The position numbers and the translations under genes are program-made. 64,000 bases of DNA. Origin: Lentilactobacillus senioris DSM 24302 = JCM 17472. Lineage in GTDB: Bacteria; Bacillota; Bacilli; Lactobacillales; Lactobacillaceae. The stretch is from positions 79,248 through 143,247 of the forward strand of contig NZ_AYZR01000008.1 of NCBI RefSeq assembly GCF_001436555.1. The letters run 5' to 3'. Position 1 is the first letter of the stretch. Each line of letters starts with the position of its first letter. Positions 40,979 through 50,850 of the stretch are shown one piece after another. The notes beneath the pieces are model-generated. The model was not told the DNA's origin, ran no database searches, and was given only the letters and a program-made list of their open reading frames with translations.

Positions 40979-41034
40979 AAAACAGACGAGATAACTTAGA
41001 AACTATTGTTTCTAGTTATTCTCGTCTGTTTTGT
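40979..41034. terminator. Long bidirectional terminator hairpin
   Basis: AACAGACGAGA.TAACT.AGAAAC pairs with GTTTCTAGTTATTCTCGTCTGTT, loop TATT. The last codons of the minus-strand DUF1361 gene lie within its right arm. Confidence 0.85.
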
Positions 41035-41674
41035 TATTATTGGTACTAATTAAATGAAGTGACCAGTAAATGACTACCTGTACAAAAGTTAGCAATATCA
41101 TAAAGCGAATGGCCTTTGCCGACCACATATTTAGTAACGGTTGAATAAAGAGGGATGGGGTCATGAATAGGTAAATCGTATGGATACGTAAAAACCTACC
41201 GATGAAAATTCCAATTGATGATAATATTGATAAAACTAATATCCCAATGGGAGCACTCCATTTAGGTAGATGTAGCCGATCAATAATACCGGAATTAACC
41301 TGATTCATTCCCCACATTCCCAGGATGGTGGACGGAATAGCGCTGACAATTAGAAGGGTAAAATTTAACCACATGGAATTGTCTAGACGTAGTAGTCCAT
41401 TGGATCCGTAAGGCTCTAGTAATGAGAGATGAAATAAATCCGTTAATAAATACGGAGCATTGGGATAAAAAAGCAACCAGACTAATGAAATCAACCAAAA
41501 TAAAAGTCCGTTTTGCGGTCTTTTTTTCCCAATATGAAAGCTTAACTCGATTGGAATATAAGCCAAAAAGGTATTTAAAATTAAAAAGGTAAACGGAGGT
41601 CTAGTTAGGGCGGCCAAAATACCTAACCAAGCAAGATAAAATCCCCGAATTGCCCATTTTTGTAGTTGATTCAT
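41012..41674 (-). CDS. DUF1361 membrane protein
   Basis: A 220-aa integral membrane protein with about six helices. The segment WLLFYPNAPYLLTDLFHL is characteristic of the DUF1361 family. The ATG at 41674 lies 9 nt after AAAGGGAG; an in-frame TTG at 41683 overlaps that site. Function unknown; envelope-related by composition only. Confidence 0.82.
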   Translation of the reverse strand: MNQLQKWAIRGFYLAWLGILAALTRPPFTFLILNTFLAYIPIELSFHIGKKRPQNGLLFWLISLVWLLFYPNAPYLLTDLFHLSLLEPYGSNGLLRLDNSMWLNFTLLIVSAIPSTILGMWGMNQVNSGIIDRLHLPKWSAPIGILVLSILSSIGIFIGRFLRIHTIYLFMTPSLFIQPLLNMWSAKAIRFMILLTFVQVVIYWSLHLISTNNNKTDENN

Positions 41675-41805
41675 GAATGCCAACTCCCTTTCACCACTAT
41701 TAAACTCTATTTAGGTTGAAAATGCTAACAAATTAGCCAATTATTAGCTTTTTTTATCAAATTTAAGCAAATCCCAAATTTGCAGTGGTTTATCATAGCT
41801 AGAGA

Positions 41806-41834
41806 TTCTTTATAGCGTAAAATTGCGCTATAAT
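41806..41834 (+). promoter_or_regulatory. cdaA promoter with overlapping inverted repeat
   Basis: TTCTTT, 17 bp, TATAAT (41829-41834). A perfect inverted repeat TATAGCG / CGCTATA (41811-41817 with 41826-41832) overlaps the -10 and could be an operator. Confidence 0.5.
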
Positions 41835-41865
41835 AGGCTGGAAGAATAATTTAAGGAGAACGACT

Positions 41866-42711
41866 ATGGATTGGTCCACAATTTTTACTATACAAAATTT
41901 TATTAATTTAATTGATATCCTGGTGGTTTGGTTCCTATTATACGAGTTAATTTTGATGGTACAAGGTACTAAGGCAGTTCAATTGATGCGAGGCATTGTG
42001 ATCATTGTCTTAATTAAATTAGTCAGTTGGTACGTTGGCCTAACGACAGTTTCTTGGATTATGGACCAAATCATTAATTGGGGAGTTATTGCCATTGTTA
42101 TTATTTTCCAACCAGAAATTAGGCGCGGGTTGGAACATTTAGGACGGGGATCGTTTTTTTCTCGGAATAAAAGTGAAAACGAGGCTGCTAACCAGTTAAT
42201 TGAAGCCCTGGATAAAGCGATTCAGTATATGTCTAAGCGACGGATTGGGGCATTAATCACCATACAAATGAACACCGGTCTAGAAGATTACATTGAAACC
42301 GGGATAGAATTAGATGCCGATGTAACTGGTGAGCTACTTATCAATATCTTTATTCCTAATACCCCGTTGCATGATGGAGCGGTGATCATTAAGGATAACC
42401 GAATTGCGGTAGCTGCCGCTTACTTACCGTTGTCTCAAAGTAATTTAATTCCTAAGGAGTTGGGGACTAGGCATCGGGCGGCAGTCGGTATTTCTGAGTT
42501 AACTGATGCGATGACGATTGTTATTTCTGAAGAAACAGGGGAAGTTTCCATTACTCAAAATAACGAATTACTTCGTGGAATGACCCAAGACGATTATTTG
42601 AAGTATTTCCGAACTCAATTAATTAAGGATACTCCAAATAATTCTCATAAAAACTTAGTGATGGTAGTTTCTAACTATATTGAAAAACATTTTAAGGGGG
42701 GAAAATCATGA
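41866..42711 (+). CDS. cdaA: Diadenylate cyclase CdaA
   Basis: Membrane enzyme that makes c-di-AMP from two ATP. 281 aa: three N-terminal membrane helices (to about 80), then the DAC domain with DGAVII and GTRHRAAVG active-site motifs. AAGGAGAA precedes the ATG. It overlaps cdaR by 4 nt and leads the conserved cdaA-cdaR-glmM operon, linking c-di-AMP to osmolyte and wall control. Confidence 0.96.
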   Translation: MDWSTIFTIQNFINLIDILVVWFLLYELILMVQGTKAVQLMRGIVIIVLIKLVSWYVGLTTVSWIMDQIINWGVIAIVIIFQPEIRRGLEHLGRGSFFSRNKSENEAANQLIEALDKAIQYMSKRRIGALITIQMNTGLEDYIETGIELDADVTGELLINIFIPNTPLHDGAVIIKDNRIAVAAAYLPLSQSNLIPKELGTRHRAAVGISELTDAMTIVISEETGEVSITQNNELLRGMTQDDYLKYFRTQLIKDTPNNSHKNLVMVVSNYIEKHFKGGKS

Positions 42712-43679
42712 AAAATCCGCTCTCAAATAAATGGTCTTTAAGGGTGATATCCCTTTTTTTTGCTATCGTGTTATTTATTTATGCTGATTCTTCTAAAGTG
42801 GGATCTACACGGGATGTAAGTCAGCAAAGTAAAATTATCCAGCTGACTTCTACTAAGTCAGCAACAGTATCAGTTCCGTTATCATTGACGGTTGATAGTA
42901 ATAAGTTTTTTGTAACTGGTTATCCAGAAAAAGTTCTTGTACACTTAAAGGGACCAGCTGCGCTAGTGACCACTACTGCTAACACCCAGAACTTTAAAGT
43001 TTACGCTGATTTGTCTAATTTAGGGGTTGGCAGTCACACTGTTAGGATTCAACAAGAAGGAATCAATAGTGAATTACGTTATAGTTTTGAACCAGCTGAT
43101 ATTAAGGTGGATATTCAACCTCGCAAGACAGTTAGTTATCCGTTAAAGGTTAAATATACTAAATCTAATATTGCAACGGGGTATCAGGCCGGAGCAGCGA
43201 CTACTGATATTAAGTCGGTCAAGGTTACCGGGGCTATGACGGAAATCAATAAAGTAAAACAAGTAGTAGCCCAATTGAATGTGCCGCAAAATGCTAGATC
43301 AACTGTAGAAAATCAAGCGGTAATTGAAGCCCTTGATGCAGATGGCAAGACGGTTAACGTAGTTATTACTCCAGCAACTGCTAACGTTAAATTACCAATT
43401 GCTGCGGGACATAGTAAGGAAGTTGGGGTAAAATTAGTAGTTAAGGGTGATTCTAATGAGAATAACCAGTTTAAGTTAAGTAGTGATACTAAACGGGTAA
43501 GGGTCTTCGGAACTCAACAACAACTAGCAGGAATCTCTCAAGCCCAGGTTAGGGTGGATACTAGTGATGTTACTAATGCTAAAACTAAGACTGTAGTTTT
43601 AGACAGTAAGCTTAATGATGTGGAAGGTTTTGACCCTACTAGCATTAAAGTAAAAATTGTTAAATCAACAAAATCATAA
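42708..43679 (+). CDS. cdaR: YbbR-domain regulator of diadenylate cyclase CdaR
   Basis: A 323-aa protein with one N-terminal membrane anchor (about 8-25) and an extracytoplasmic part containing YbbR repeats. It binds and modulates CdaA. The start overlaps the cdaA stop (ATGA), so translation is coupled. The family's number of YbbR repeats varies; about three are suggested here by spacing. Confidence 0.92.
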   Translation: MKNPLSNKWSLRVISLFFAIVLFIYADSSKVGSTRDVSQQSKIIQLTSTKSATVSVPLSLTVDSNKFFVTGYPEKVLVHLKGPAALVTTTANTQNFKVYADLSNLGVGSHTVRIQQEGINSELRYSFEPADIKVDIQPRKTVSYPLKVKYTKSNIATGYQAGAATTDIKSVKVTGAMTEINKVKQVVAQLNVPQNARSTVENQAVIEALDADGKTVNVVITPATANVKLPIAAGHSKEVGVKLVVKGDSNENNQFKLSSDTKRVRVFGTQQQLAGISQAQVRVDTSDVTNAKTKTVVLDSKLNDVEGFDPTSIKVKIVKSTKS

Positions 43680-43703
43680 TTGAAAAGAACTGAGGAATTA
43701 AAG

Positions 43704-45053
43704 ATGAAATACTTTGGAACAGATGGTGTTCGTGGAATTGCAAATAATGACTTAAGTCCAGAATTAGCTTTTCGTTGTGGTAGAGCTGGTGGCTTCGTAT
43801 TAACTAGCCATTCTGAAAGAAAGCAACCTCAAGTTTTAGTGGCCAGGGATACCAGAATTTCAGGCCAAATGCTACAGGAAGCTTTAATCGCCGGATTGTT
43901 ATCAGTCGGAATTGAAGTTTTAAACTTAGGTGTAATTACCACTCCCGGGGTAGCATATTTGGTTCGTAATCAAGATGCCGATGCTGGAGTTATGATCACC
44001 GCTTCCCACAATCCCGTGGAATATAACGGAATTAAGTTTTTCGGTGCTGATGGCTATAAGCTTTCCGATGCAATGGAAGAAGAAATTGAGGCCATTTTAG
44101 AAGCTCCTGAAGATACCTTGCCTCGCCCAGCGGCTGAAGGGTTAGGAACGGTTAGCGATTACTTAGAAGGTAGCCAGAAGTATATTCATTTCTTAGAACA
44201 AACTATTTCAACTGATTTGACCGGACTAAATATTGTAGTGGATGCTGCTAATGGGGCCACTAGTAAATTAGTCACTAATCTTTATGCTGATTTGGATATT
44301 GATTTTGAAACTATGGCTGCTTCACCAGATGGCTTAAATATCAATGCTAATGTAGGATCCACTCACCCAGAACAATTACAACAAAAAGTAGTAGAACTTG
44401 GGGCTCAGGCCGGAATTGCTTTTGACGGAGATGGTGATCGTTGTATCGCTGTTGATGAAAAAGGAAACATAGTAAATGGTGATACCATTATGTTCATTTG
44501 TGGTAAGTACTTAGCCGAACGTGGTCGACTTAAGAAAGATACTATTGTTACAACGGTAATGAGTAACTTAGGGATGTACAAGGCGATGGAACGTAATGAA
44601 CTTAATAGTGTTCAAACTAAAGTTGGTGATCGCTACGTAGTTGAAAAGATGAATGAAGATGGATACAACTTGGGTGGTGAACAATCAGGTCACGTTGTTT
44701 TCTTAGACTTCAATACTACTGGTGATGGAATGCTGACTAGTTTACAACTACTATCCATTATGAAAGAAACCGGTCGTAGCTTATCTGATCTAGCTAGTGA
44801 GGTATCTATTTATCCACAACGTCTAATTAACGTTAAAGTTAGTGACAAAAAGCATGCAATGGATAATCCTAAGATTGCTGCAGTAATTGAACAAGTTGAA
44901 GAAGAAATGCACGGTGATGGACGTGTATTAGTACGTCCTAGTGGAACTGAACCACTACTTCGAGTAATGACCGAAGCACCAACTCAAGATTTGGTCGATG
45001 AATATACTCAACGAATCGCTGATGTAGTTAAAGAAGAAATCGGAATTGATTAA
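43704..45053 (+). CDS. glmM: Phosphoglucosamine mutase
   Basis: Converts GlcN6P to GlcN1P for UDP-GlcNAc synthesis. 449 aa with phosphoserine Ser101 in TASHNP, metal loop DGDGDR, and GGEQSGH. The ATG at 43704 follows GAGGAATTAAAG and gives the family start [11 protein letters not shown]; an in-frame TTG at 43680 is too long. In Gram-positives GlmM also interacts with CdaA. Confidence 0.96.
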   Translation: MKYFGTDGVRGIANNDLSPELAFRCGRAGGFVLTSHSERKQPQVLVARDTRISGQMLQEALIAGLLSVGIEVLNLGVITTPGVAYLVRNQDADAGVMITASHNPVEYNGIKFFGADGYKLSDAMEEEIEAILEAPEDTLPRPAAEGLGTVSDYLEGSQKYIHFLEQTISTDLTGLNIVVDAANGATSKLVTNLYADLDIDFETMAASPDGLNINANVGSTHPEQLQQKVVELGAQAGIAFDGDGDRCIAVDEKGNIVNGDTIMFICGKYLAERGRLKKDTIVTTVMSNLGMYKAMERNELNSVQTKVGDRYVVEKMNEDGYNLGGEQSGHVVFLDFNTTGDGMLTSLQLLSIMKETGRSLSDLASEVSIYPQRLINVKVSDKKHAMDNPKIAAVIEQVEEEMHGDGRVLVRPSGTEPLLRVMTEAPTQDLVDEYTQRIADVVKEEIGID

Positions 45054-45056
45054 TAA

Positions 45057-45092
45057 AAAAACTCCTAGAATTTATTCTAGGAGTTTTTTATT
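45057..45092 (+). terminator. Terminator of cdaA-cdaR-glmM
   Basis: AAAACTCCTAGAA / TTCTAGGAGTTTT hairpin with TTTA loop, T tract at end. Confidence 0.92.
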
Positions 45093-45194
45093 AATTAACG
45101 TAGATTAGGTGGATAAAATATGAAATGCCATTATAGTTTGTGAAATCTAGCTAGACCAATCTGCTAACATATTGTAAGTTTATTTCATAAACAA

Positions 45195-45223
45195 TTGACA
45201 ATTAGGTTTAAATTGGGTAAATT
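45195..45223 (+). promoter_or_regulatory. glmS promoter
   Basis: Consensus TTGACA, 17 bp, TAAATT. The leader to glmS is about 65 nt, too short for a glmS ribozyme. Confidence 0.75.
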
Positions 45224-45258
45224 ATATATGTTCTTTTAAAAATAACTATTAAAAACTA

Positions 45259-45272
45259 TGTCTATACCAATT
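45259..45272 (+). promoter_or_regulatory. Candidate NagR-type operator in the glmS leader
   Basis: TGTCTATACCAATT, whose reverse complement AATTGGTATAGACA resembles GntR-family NagR (YvoA) operators. It shares CTATACCAA with the site before nagB. It lies downstream of the promoter, where bound protein would block transcription. Confidence 0.5.
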
Positions 45273-45293
45273 TAGAAAGCGGGAGATTTGATT

Positions 45294-47108
45294 ATGTGTG
45301 GAATTGTAGGTGTCACAGGTAACGATAACGCTGTGGAAATTTTATTAGAAGGTCTTCAAAAATTGGAGTACCGGGGGTATGACTCTGCAGGAATTTACGT
45401 TAATGATGAGAATGGTTCAGATTACTTGGTTAAAGAAAAAGGCCGAATTGCTGATCTAAAGGCAGCGGTAGGATCAGAAGTTCACGGTACTACTGGTATT
45501 GGTCATACTCGTTGGGCTACTCATGGGGTTGTTAGTGTAGATAATGCACACCCACAAGTATCACAAGATCACCGTTTCTATTTAGTTCACAACGGAGTGA
45601 TTGAAAACTTCAAAGAACTTAAAGCTCAATATTTAAGTGATGTTACTTTCACTAGTCAAACTGATACGGAAGTAGTAGTACAATTAGTTGACTATTTTGC
45701 TAAGCAAGGTATGCCAACTAAGGAAGCCTTTTTAAAAACTCTTAGTTTACTTAAAGGTTCTTCATACGCTTTCTTACTCATGGATAGCAATGATCCTGAA
45801 ACTCTTTACGTTGCTAAGAATAAGAGCCCTCTTTTGATCGGGTTAGGCGATGGTTGCAACGTTGTTTGTTCAGATGCTTTAGCAATGTTAAATGTAACTC
45901 ACGAATTTTTGGAATTACAAGATGGTGAAGTGGTTACGATTACTCCTAATTCAGTTGAAATTTTAGATCGCGAAGGTAACGGTGTTAAGCGTGAAAGTTT
46001 CCATGTCGAAATGGACGCTCAAGAAACTGATAAGGGTACTTACCCATACTACATGTTAAAAGAAATCGACGAACAACCTAATGTTATGCGTAAATTAGCC
46101 CAAATGTACCTTCAAGAATCAGGCAAAACTAACGTAGAACCAGAATTAGTAGCCGCTATTAAAGAAGCTGATCGAATTCATATTGTTGGTGCCGGAACTA
46201 GTTACCATGCTGGTTTAGTTGGTCGGAAGTTGTTTGAAAAATTAACTCATACTCCAACTGAAGTGCACGTGGCTTCCGAATTTGCTTATGAAAAACCATT
46301 ATTGGGTGAAAAGCCATTCTTTATCTTCCTCTCTCAAAGTGGGGAAACTGCTGATAGTCGAGAAGTTTTGGTTAATGTTAACGCCGAAAACTACAAGAGT
46401 TTGACCATCACCAATGTACAAAACTCAACTCTTTCTCGAGAAGCTACTTTCACTATGTTACTTAATGCCGGCCCAGAAATTTCAGTAGCCTCTACTAAGG
46501 CCTACACAGCTCAAATCGCAGTGGAAGCCATTTTAGCCAAGGCAGTCGGAATGGCTAAGGAACAAGTAATCGCCGAAGAATTTGATTTAAGACAACAATT
46601 AGGTCTCGTAGCTACTGGAATGCAAGCCATTATCGACGAAAAAGAAGAAATTGAAGATTTAGCTAAAGAATACTTTGTAGATGCTAGCCGGGCCTTTTAC
46701 ATTGGTCGTGGCATTGATCACACCGTTTCTTTAGAAGCCGCTTTGAAACTAAAAGAAATTTCTTATGTTCAAGCGGAAGGCTTTGCAGCTGGTGAATTAA
46801 AGCACGGAACTATCGCTTTAATTGAAGAAGGTACCCCAGTAGTCGGAATTATTACCCAAGATAATACTGCTAGTTTAACCCGTAGTAATTTACAAGAAAC
46901 TTTATCACGGGGAGCTAAGATCATTACTATCGTTCGTCAAGCACTTGCTAAAGATGATGATACTATCGTTATTCCAGACGTCGATGAAATGATTACTCCA
47001 TTGTTGAGCGTTATTCCTGCTCAATTATTAGCTTACTACACTAGTTTGAACAAGGGCTTAGATGTGGATCGTCCTCGTAACTTAGCCAAGAGTGTTACAG
47101 TTGAATAA
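45294..47108 (+). CDS. glmS: Glutamine-fructose-6-phosphate aminotransferase
   Basis: Makes GlcN6P from Fru6P and glutamine, the entry step to amino-sugar synthesis. 604 aa: N-terminal glutaminase whose nucleophile is Cys2 (MCGIVGV), then two SIS domains (around 290-420 and 460-590) ending DRPRNLAKSVTVE. The ATG at 45294 is required to expose Cys2; GGGAGA lies upstream. Own promoter, own terminator. Confidence 0.97.
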   Translation: MCGIVGVTGNDNAVEILLEGLQKLEYRGYDSAGIYVNDENGSDYLVKEKGRIADLKAAVGSEVHGTTGIGHTRWATHGVVSVDNAHPQVSQDHRFYLVHNGVIENFKELKAQYLSDVTFTSQTDTEVVVQLVDYFAKQGMPTKEAFLKTLSLLKGSSYAFLLMDSNDPETLYVAKNKSPLLIGLGDGCNVVCSDALAMLNVTHEFLELQDGEVVTITPNSVEILDREGNGVKRESFHVEMDAQETDKGTYPYYMLKEIDEQPNVMRKLAQMYLQESGKTNVEPELVAAIKEADRIHIVGAGTSYHAGLVGRKLFEKLTHTPTEVHVASEFAYEKPLLGEKPFFIFLSQSGETADSREVLVNVNAENYKSLTITNVQNSTLSREATFTMLLNAGPEISVASTKAYTAQIAVEAILAKAVGMAKEQVIAEEFDLRQQLGLVATGMQAIIDEKEEIEDLAKEYFVDASRAFYIGRGIDHTVSLEAALKLKEISYVQAEGFAAGELKHGTIALIEEGTPVVGIITQDNTASLTRSNLQETLSRGAKIITIVRQALAKDDDTIVIPDVDEMITPLLSVIPAQLLAYYTSLNKGLDVDRPRNLAKSVTVE

Positions 47109-47915
<807 letters not shown>

Positions 47916-47921
47916 AATTAT

Positions 47922-47951
47922 TAAGGAATTCAATTTTGAATTCCTTTTTTT
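47922..47951 (+). terminator. Terminator after nagB
   Basis: AAGGAATTC / GAATTCCTT stem, AATTTT loop, T tract. Confidence 0.88.
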
Positions 47952-48029
47952 GTGGTTTAGCTGTATGCTTTATCGTATGTTATAATTTATTGACTGGAAA
48001 AATCCAATCCTTGGAGGTATCAAGAATTA

Positions 48030-48800
48030 ATGAAAAGATTTGGAATTCGGTTGTTACTAACAATGACCGTATTGCTAGGTGTCGTGGCTGGGGGAGAGTC
48101 AACTAAAGCTCAGGCATCTGTAGAAACTGATTTTATTGAAAGTATTAAAAAACCGGTAGTTTCGGTTAGTCACCAAAATCATCTTTACGCATCAGTGATG
48201 ATGGCCCAGGCTATTTTGGAAAGTGATTGGGGACAATCTGAATTAGCAGTTACCGGAAATAATTATTTTGGAATCAAAGGAAGTTATAATGGTCAGTCAG
48301 TGACGATGGCTACGGCAGAATATTCGGGTAAGGGCAAGCGGTACGTTACGAATGCTAGCTTTAAAAAATATCCTAACGTAACTGCTGCAATCAAGGATAA
48401 TGCCAGCTTATTACGCCATGGAACCGATACAGATTCTGACTATTATTCAGGAACTTGGACAGACAATACTGTCGATTATCGAGATGCCGCTGCTGCTTTG
48501 TCCGCTACTTATGCTACTGACATGGCGTATGGTAATAAATTAACTAAGTTGATTCAAAAATACGATTTAACTAAATTAGACACTAGTACTAGTTCTTTAG
48601 ATATTGAAAAACAAATTGCAGATTCAGTTAAAGATAGTATGAATAAACAAAGTACAAAAACAGTACGATCTCAAAAAGAAAAGGTTGTTAAGGTCCCCAA
48701 AGTAGATTTGAGTAATTTTGATAAGACTAGGGCAACGTTTAAAAATGATGCTAGTAAAATCAAAATAAAACCGTTAACTCCCATTATTAAGCTAAGTTAA
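48030..48800 (+). CDS. Secreted GH73 N-acetylglucosaminidase (peptidoglycan hydrolase)
   Basis: A 256-aa exported autolysin. Signal peptide 1-29; glucosaminidase (GH73) domain about 33-180 with catalytic Glu64 in AILESDWG, plus NNYFGIKG and the YRDAAAALSATYATD segment. The C-terminal 70 residues are Lys/Ser-rich with no known repeat, perhaps binding the wall by charge. TATAAT at 47981 and GGAGG before the ATG. A role in cell separation is inferred. Confidence 0.88.
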   Translation: MKRFGIRLLLTMTVLLGVVAGGESTKAQASVETDFIESIKKPVVSVSHQNHLYASVMMAQAILESDWGQSELAVTGNNYFGIKGSYNGQSVTMATAEYSGKGKRYVTNASFKKYPNVTAAIKDNASLLRHGTDTDSDYYSGTWTDNTVDYRDAAAALSATYATDMAYGNKLTKLIQKYDLTKLDTSTSSLDIEKQIADSVKDSMNKQSTKTVRSQKEKVVKVPKVDLSNFDKTRATFKNDASKIKIKPLTPIIKLS

Positions 48801-48857
48801 TTTCTTAAGAGCTAGCAAAGTTTAACTAAAACGCTAATTAAGGGAGTAGGGTTTTGG

Positions 48858-48863
48858 TATAAT
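48858..48863 (+). promoter_or_regulatory. Extended -10 upstream of tagH
   Basis: TGGTATAAT: perfect TATAAT preceded by TGG. No clear -35 nearby. Confidence 0.5.
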
Positions 48864-48903
48864 ACTAAACGATTAAACTATATAGTGATGTAGGAAGAGT
48901 AAA

Positions 48904-49968
48904 ATGGCTGCTGAATATAAAATAAAAGTTGAAAATGTCACCAAAGAATATGAATTATTTAAAACGCAATCTGAAAAAATGCGCTCGTTTTTCTCGTTAA
49001 ATAATAGTAATGTTCCTCATTTCTGGTCATTAATGGGAATTTCATTGACCATTATGCCTGGAGAAGCAATTGGGTTAATTGGGGTTAATGGCTCTGGTAA
49101 ATCCACTCTCTCCAATATTATTTCGGGAATTATTCCTCAAACTACTGGTTATGTGGATGTTCAAGGAGAAACATCCATTGTTGCCATTAATGCTGGACTA
49201 AGAAATAATTTAACGGGTCGAGAAAATATTCGTTTAAAATCGCTAATGCAAGGATTAACTAATGAGCAAATTGATGAACTAATGCCAGACATTATTGCGT
49301 TTGCTGATATTGGTGACTTTGTTGATCAACCAGTTAAAAGTTATTCAAGTGGGATGAAATCTCGTTTAGGATTCTCGATTGCCGTACACATTGATCCTGA
49401 TATTTTAATTATTGATGAAGCCCTTTCTGTGGGTGATGATACTTTTTACCAAAAGTGTGTGGACAAAATTAACGAGTTCAAACAAGAGGGTAAAACCATC
49501 GTGTTTGTTAGCCACTCGTTGAAACAAATTGAATTATTATGTGATCGTGTAGCTTGGATTAACTATGGCAAACTACGTGCAGTTGGTGAAACTAAAGAAG
49601 TTACTTCTGAATATCGAAAGTTTATTAAGTGGTTCCGGGGACTTTCCAAAAAAGAAAAAACCAAGTTCCAAAAAGAACAAAAAAATATTCAAAAGAATTT
49701 TAGTATTCAAGCCTATCAAAAAGAGGTCACTGAAGAGCATCAAAAAGCAAATCCAGAAGATAAAAATGTTGCTAGTGAAGTGCACAAATTATTCTATGGT
49801 TCTGTAATTAGTGAAAAAATGTCGTTAGCTAACAAAATTTTAACGGCAGCGGTCCTAGTTGCCTTAATCTTTTTCTGTTTAGTAAACGTTTCTGGTTACT
49901 CAATTACTAGTGTTTTAGGCGATCCATCATTGATTTTACATCCGTTACAACACTTAAACGTTCCTTAG
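48904..49968 (+). CDS. tagH: Teichoic acid export ABC transporter ATPase TagH
   Basis: ATP-binding subunit of the wall teichoic acid (or related polysaccharide) exporter, 354 aa. Walker [10 protein letters not shown] (60-68), the signature [12 protein letters not shown], and Walker [14 protein letters not shown]. The C-terminal extension is Lys/Glu-rich and then has a single membrane helix (about 310-330), as in Bacillus TagH. The permease tagG is not adjacent, which is unusual. GGAAGAG precedes the ATG. Confidence 0.9.
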   Translation: MAAEYKIKVENVTKEYELFKTQSEKMRSFFSLNNSNVPHFWSLMGISLTIMPGEAIGLIGVNGSGKSTLSNIISGIIPQTTGYVDVQGETSIVAINAGLRNNLTGRENIRLKSLMQGLTNEQIDELMPDIIAFADIGDFVDQPVKSYSSGMKSRLGFSIAVHIDPDILIIDEALSVGDDTFYQKCVDKINEFKQEGKTIVFVSHSLKQIELLCDRVAWINYGKLRAVGETKEVTSEYRKFIKWFRGLSKKEKTKFQKEQKNIQKNFSIQAYQKEVTEEHQKANPEDKNVASEVHKLFYGSVISEKMSLANKILTAAVLVALIFFCLVNVSGYSITSVLGDPSLILHPLQHLNVP

Positions 49969-49980
49969 GAGCGTTTTTTT
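49957..49980 (+). terminator. Terminator of tagH
   Basis: AACGTTCC / GGAGCGTT stem with TTA loop that includes the stop codon, then T7. Confidence 0.82.
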
Positions 49981-49990
49981 GAAGTAATAA

Positions 49991-50019
49991 TTGACAGCGC
50001 TTTCATAATAAGGTATATT
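49991..50019 (+). promoter_or_regulatory. Strong promoter with overlapping cre site
   Basis: TTGACA, 17 bp, TATATT. TGACAGCGCTTTCA (49992-50005) fits the CcpA cre consensus at 13 of 14 positions and covers the -35, a position expected to repress. Confidence 0.7.
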
Positions 50020-50024
50020 ACTTG

Positions 50025-50100
50025 TAGGGTAATAATATACCTTTTAATCAATTCTCTTTCTCTCTAAAAATGGCGGTCAATTTGACCTCCGTTTTTTTTT
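50025..50100 (+). ncRNA. Candidate CcpA-controlled small RNA
   Basis: From the expected start after the promoter, about 75 nt run to a strong intrinsic terminator: GGCGGTCAA / TTTGACCTCC (50072-50090, one mismatch) and then nine T. No start codon with ribosome site lies within. The middle is a pyrimidine tract (CTCTTTCTCTCT, 50054-50065) that could pair with purine-rich ribosome-binding sites. It could instead be an attenuated leader of the gene at 50135. Confidence 0.5.
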
Positions 50101-50134
50101 CGTATATCATCATAGTTTGGAAGGGGCGACGAGC

Positions 50135-50443
50135 TTGAAAAGTCATGAAATTCTTACCTTGATCGAAGAAATAACGCTAAATGATGGCGATACCTATGTA
50201 GAAATTAGTAACATGGTTCAAAATGGCCGTGCAGAATTAGCAGCTGAACGTGGCTTTATTAAAAGCGTTCGAATTTTGCAATTAAATATCCCTCATTCAG
50301 CCCATGTAGCTAAGTATGAAGACTGGGTGAACGAAAATTTTGAAATGCCTACGGAAGATATGGATCATTTCGAACGTTGGACCAGAACACCTGAAGCACA
50401 GGCGGAAGTGGATATTATTTTAAAAGAAAATCATTTAAGCTAA
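50135..50443 (+). CDS. Hypothetical small acidic protein
   Basis: A 102-aa soluble acidic protein, predicted mixed helix and strand, with no domain I recognise. The TTG at 50135 is chosen 8 nt after AAGGGG; an in-frame TTG at 50117 would overlap that site. It follows the small-RNA unit and may be reached by read-through from its promoter. It ends at a bidirectional terminator shared with DUF960. Confidence 0.7.
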   Translation: MKSHEILTLIEEITLNDGDTYVEISNMVQNGRAELAAERGFIKSVRILQLNIPHSAHVAKYEDWVNENFEMPTEDMDHFERWTRTPEAQAEVDIILKENHLS

Positions 50444-50465
50444 ATGCAATTTATCAGATAGATCT

Positions 50466-50507
50466 AAAAAAAGAGGCAGCACTGTTAGTGCGTTGCCTCT
50501 TTTAGTT
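50466..50507. terminator. Bidirectional terminator
   Basis: GAGGCA...CACT / AGTG...TGCCTC stem with A run left and T run right, between converging genes. Confidence 0.85.
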
Positions 50508-50518
50508 TAAAAATTGAG

Positions 50519-50827
50519 CTATAGATTAATTTCACTTGGTAATGCGATTATCTGTTCATCACCATTATCATACACTACTATGGATCTAGGAAATTGATTT
50601 TCAAACGGATATGGAGTGTCGAAGGTGGCCACTTCCTCGCCATTTACCAGGTAATCATAGGATAAATGATTACTAGAATTAATTAAGTTAAATTTGAGCA
50701 GGTTAGTCATTGTAAAACGGCCTTGCATATAGTTATCTAACATATACCAAACAAAGTCGATGGCCTCATCTGGCAATGAATTAATTACCTCATAACTTGC
50801 GTAACGGGGATGCTGATTTGTAAACAT
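50519..50827 (-). CDS. DUF960 family protein
   Basis: A 102-aa protein whose opening FTNQHPRYASYEVINSLPDE and following IDFVWYMLDNY match DUF960 proteins, which are restricted to Lactobacillales and related Firmicutes. Function unknown. AAAGGAG precedes the ATG. It follows licD by 23 nt on the same strand, so the two are probably co-transcribed. Confidence 0.82.
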   Translation of the reverse strand: MFTNQHPRYASYEVINSLPDEAIDFVWYMLDNYMQGRFTMTNLLKFNLINSSNHLSYDYLVNGEEVATFDTPYPFENQFPRSIVVYDNGDEQIIALPSEINL

Positions 50828-50850
50828 AAAAAGACTCCTTTCAAATTGAA

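Noticed and set aside
45093-45293. glmS ribozyme before glmS
   Set aside because: The leader is short, contains a promoter, and shows none of the conserved ribozyme core segments.
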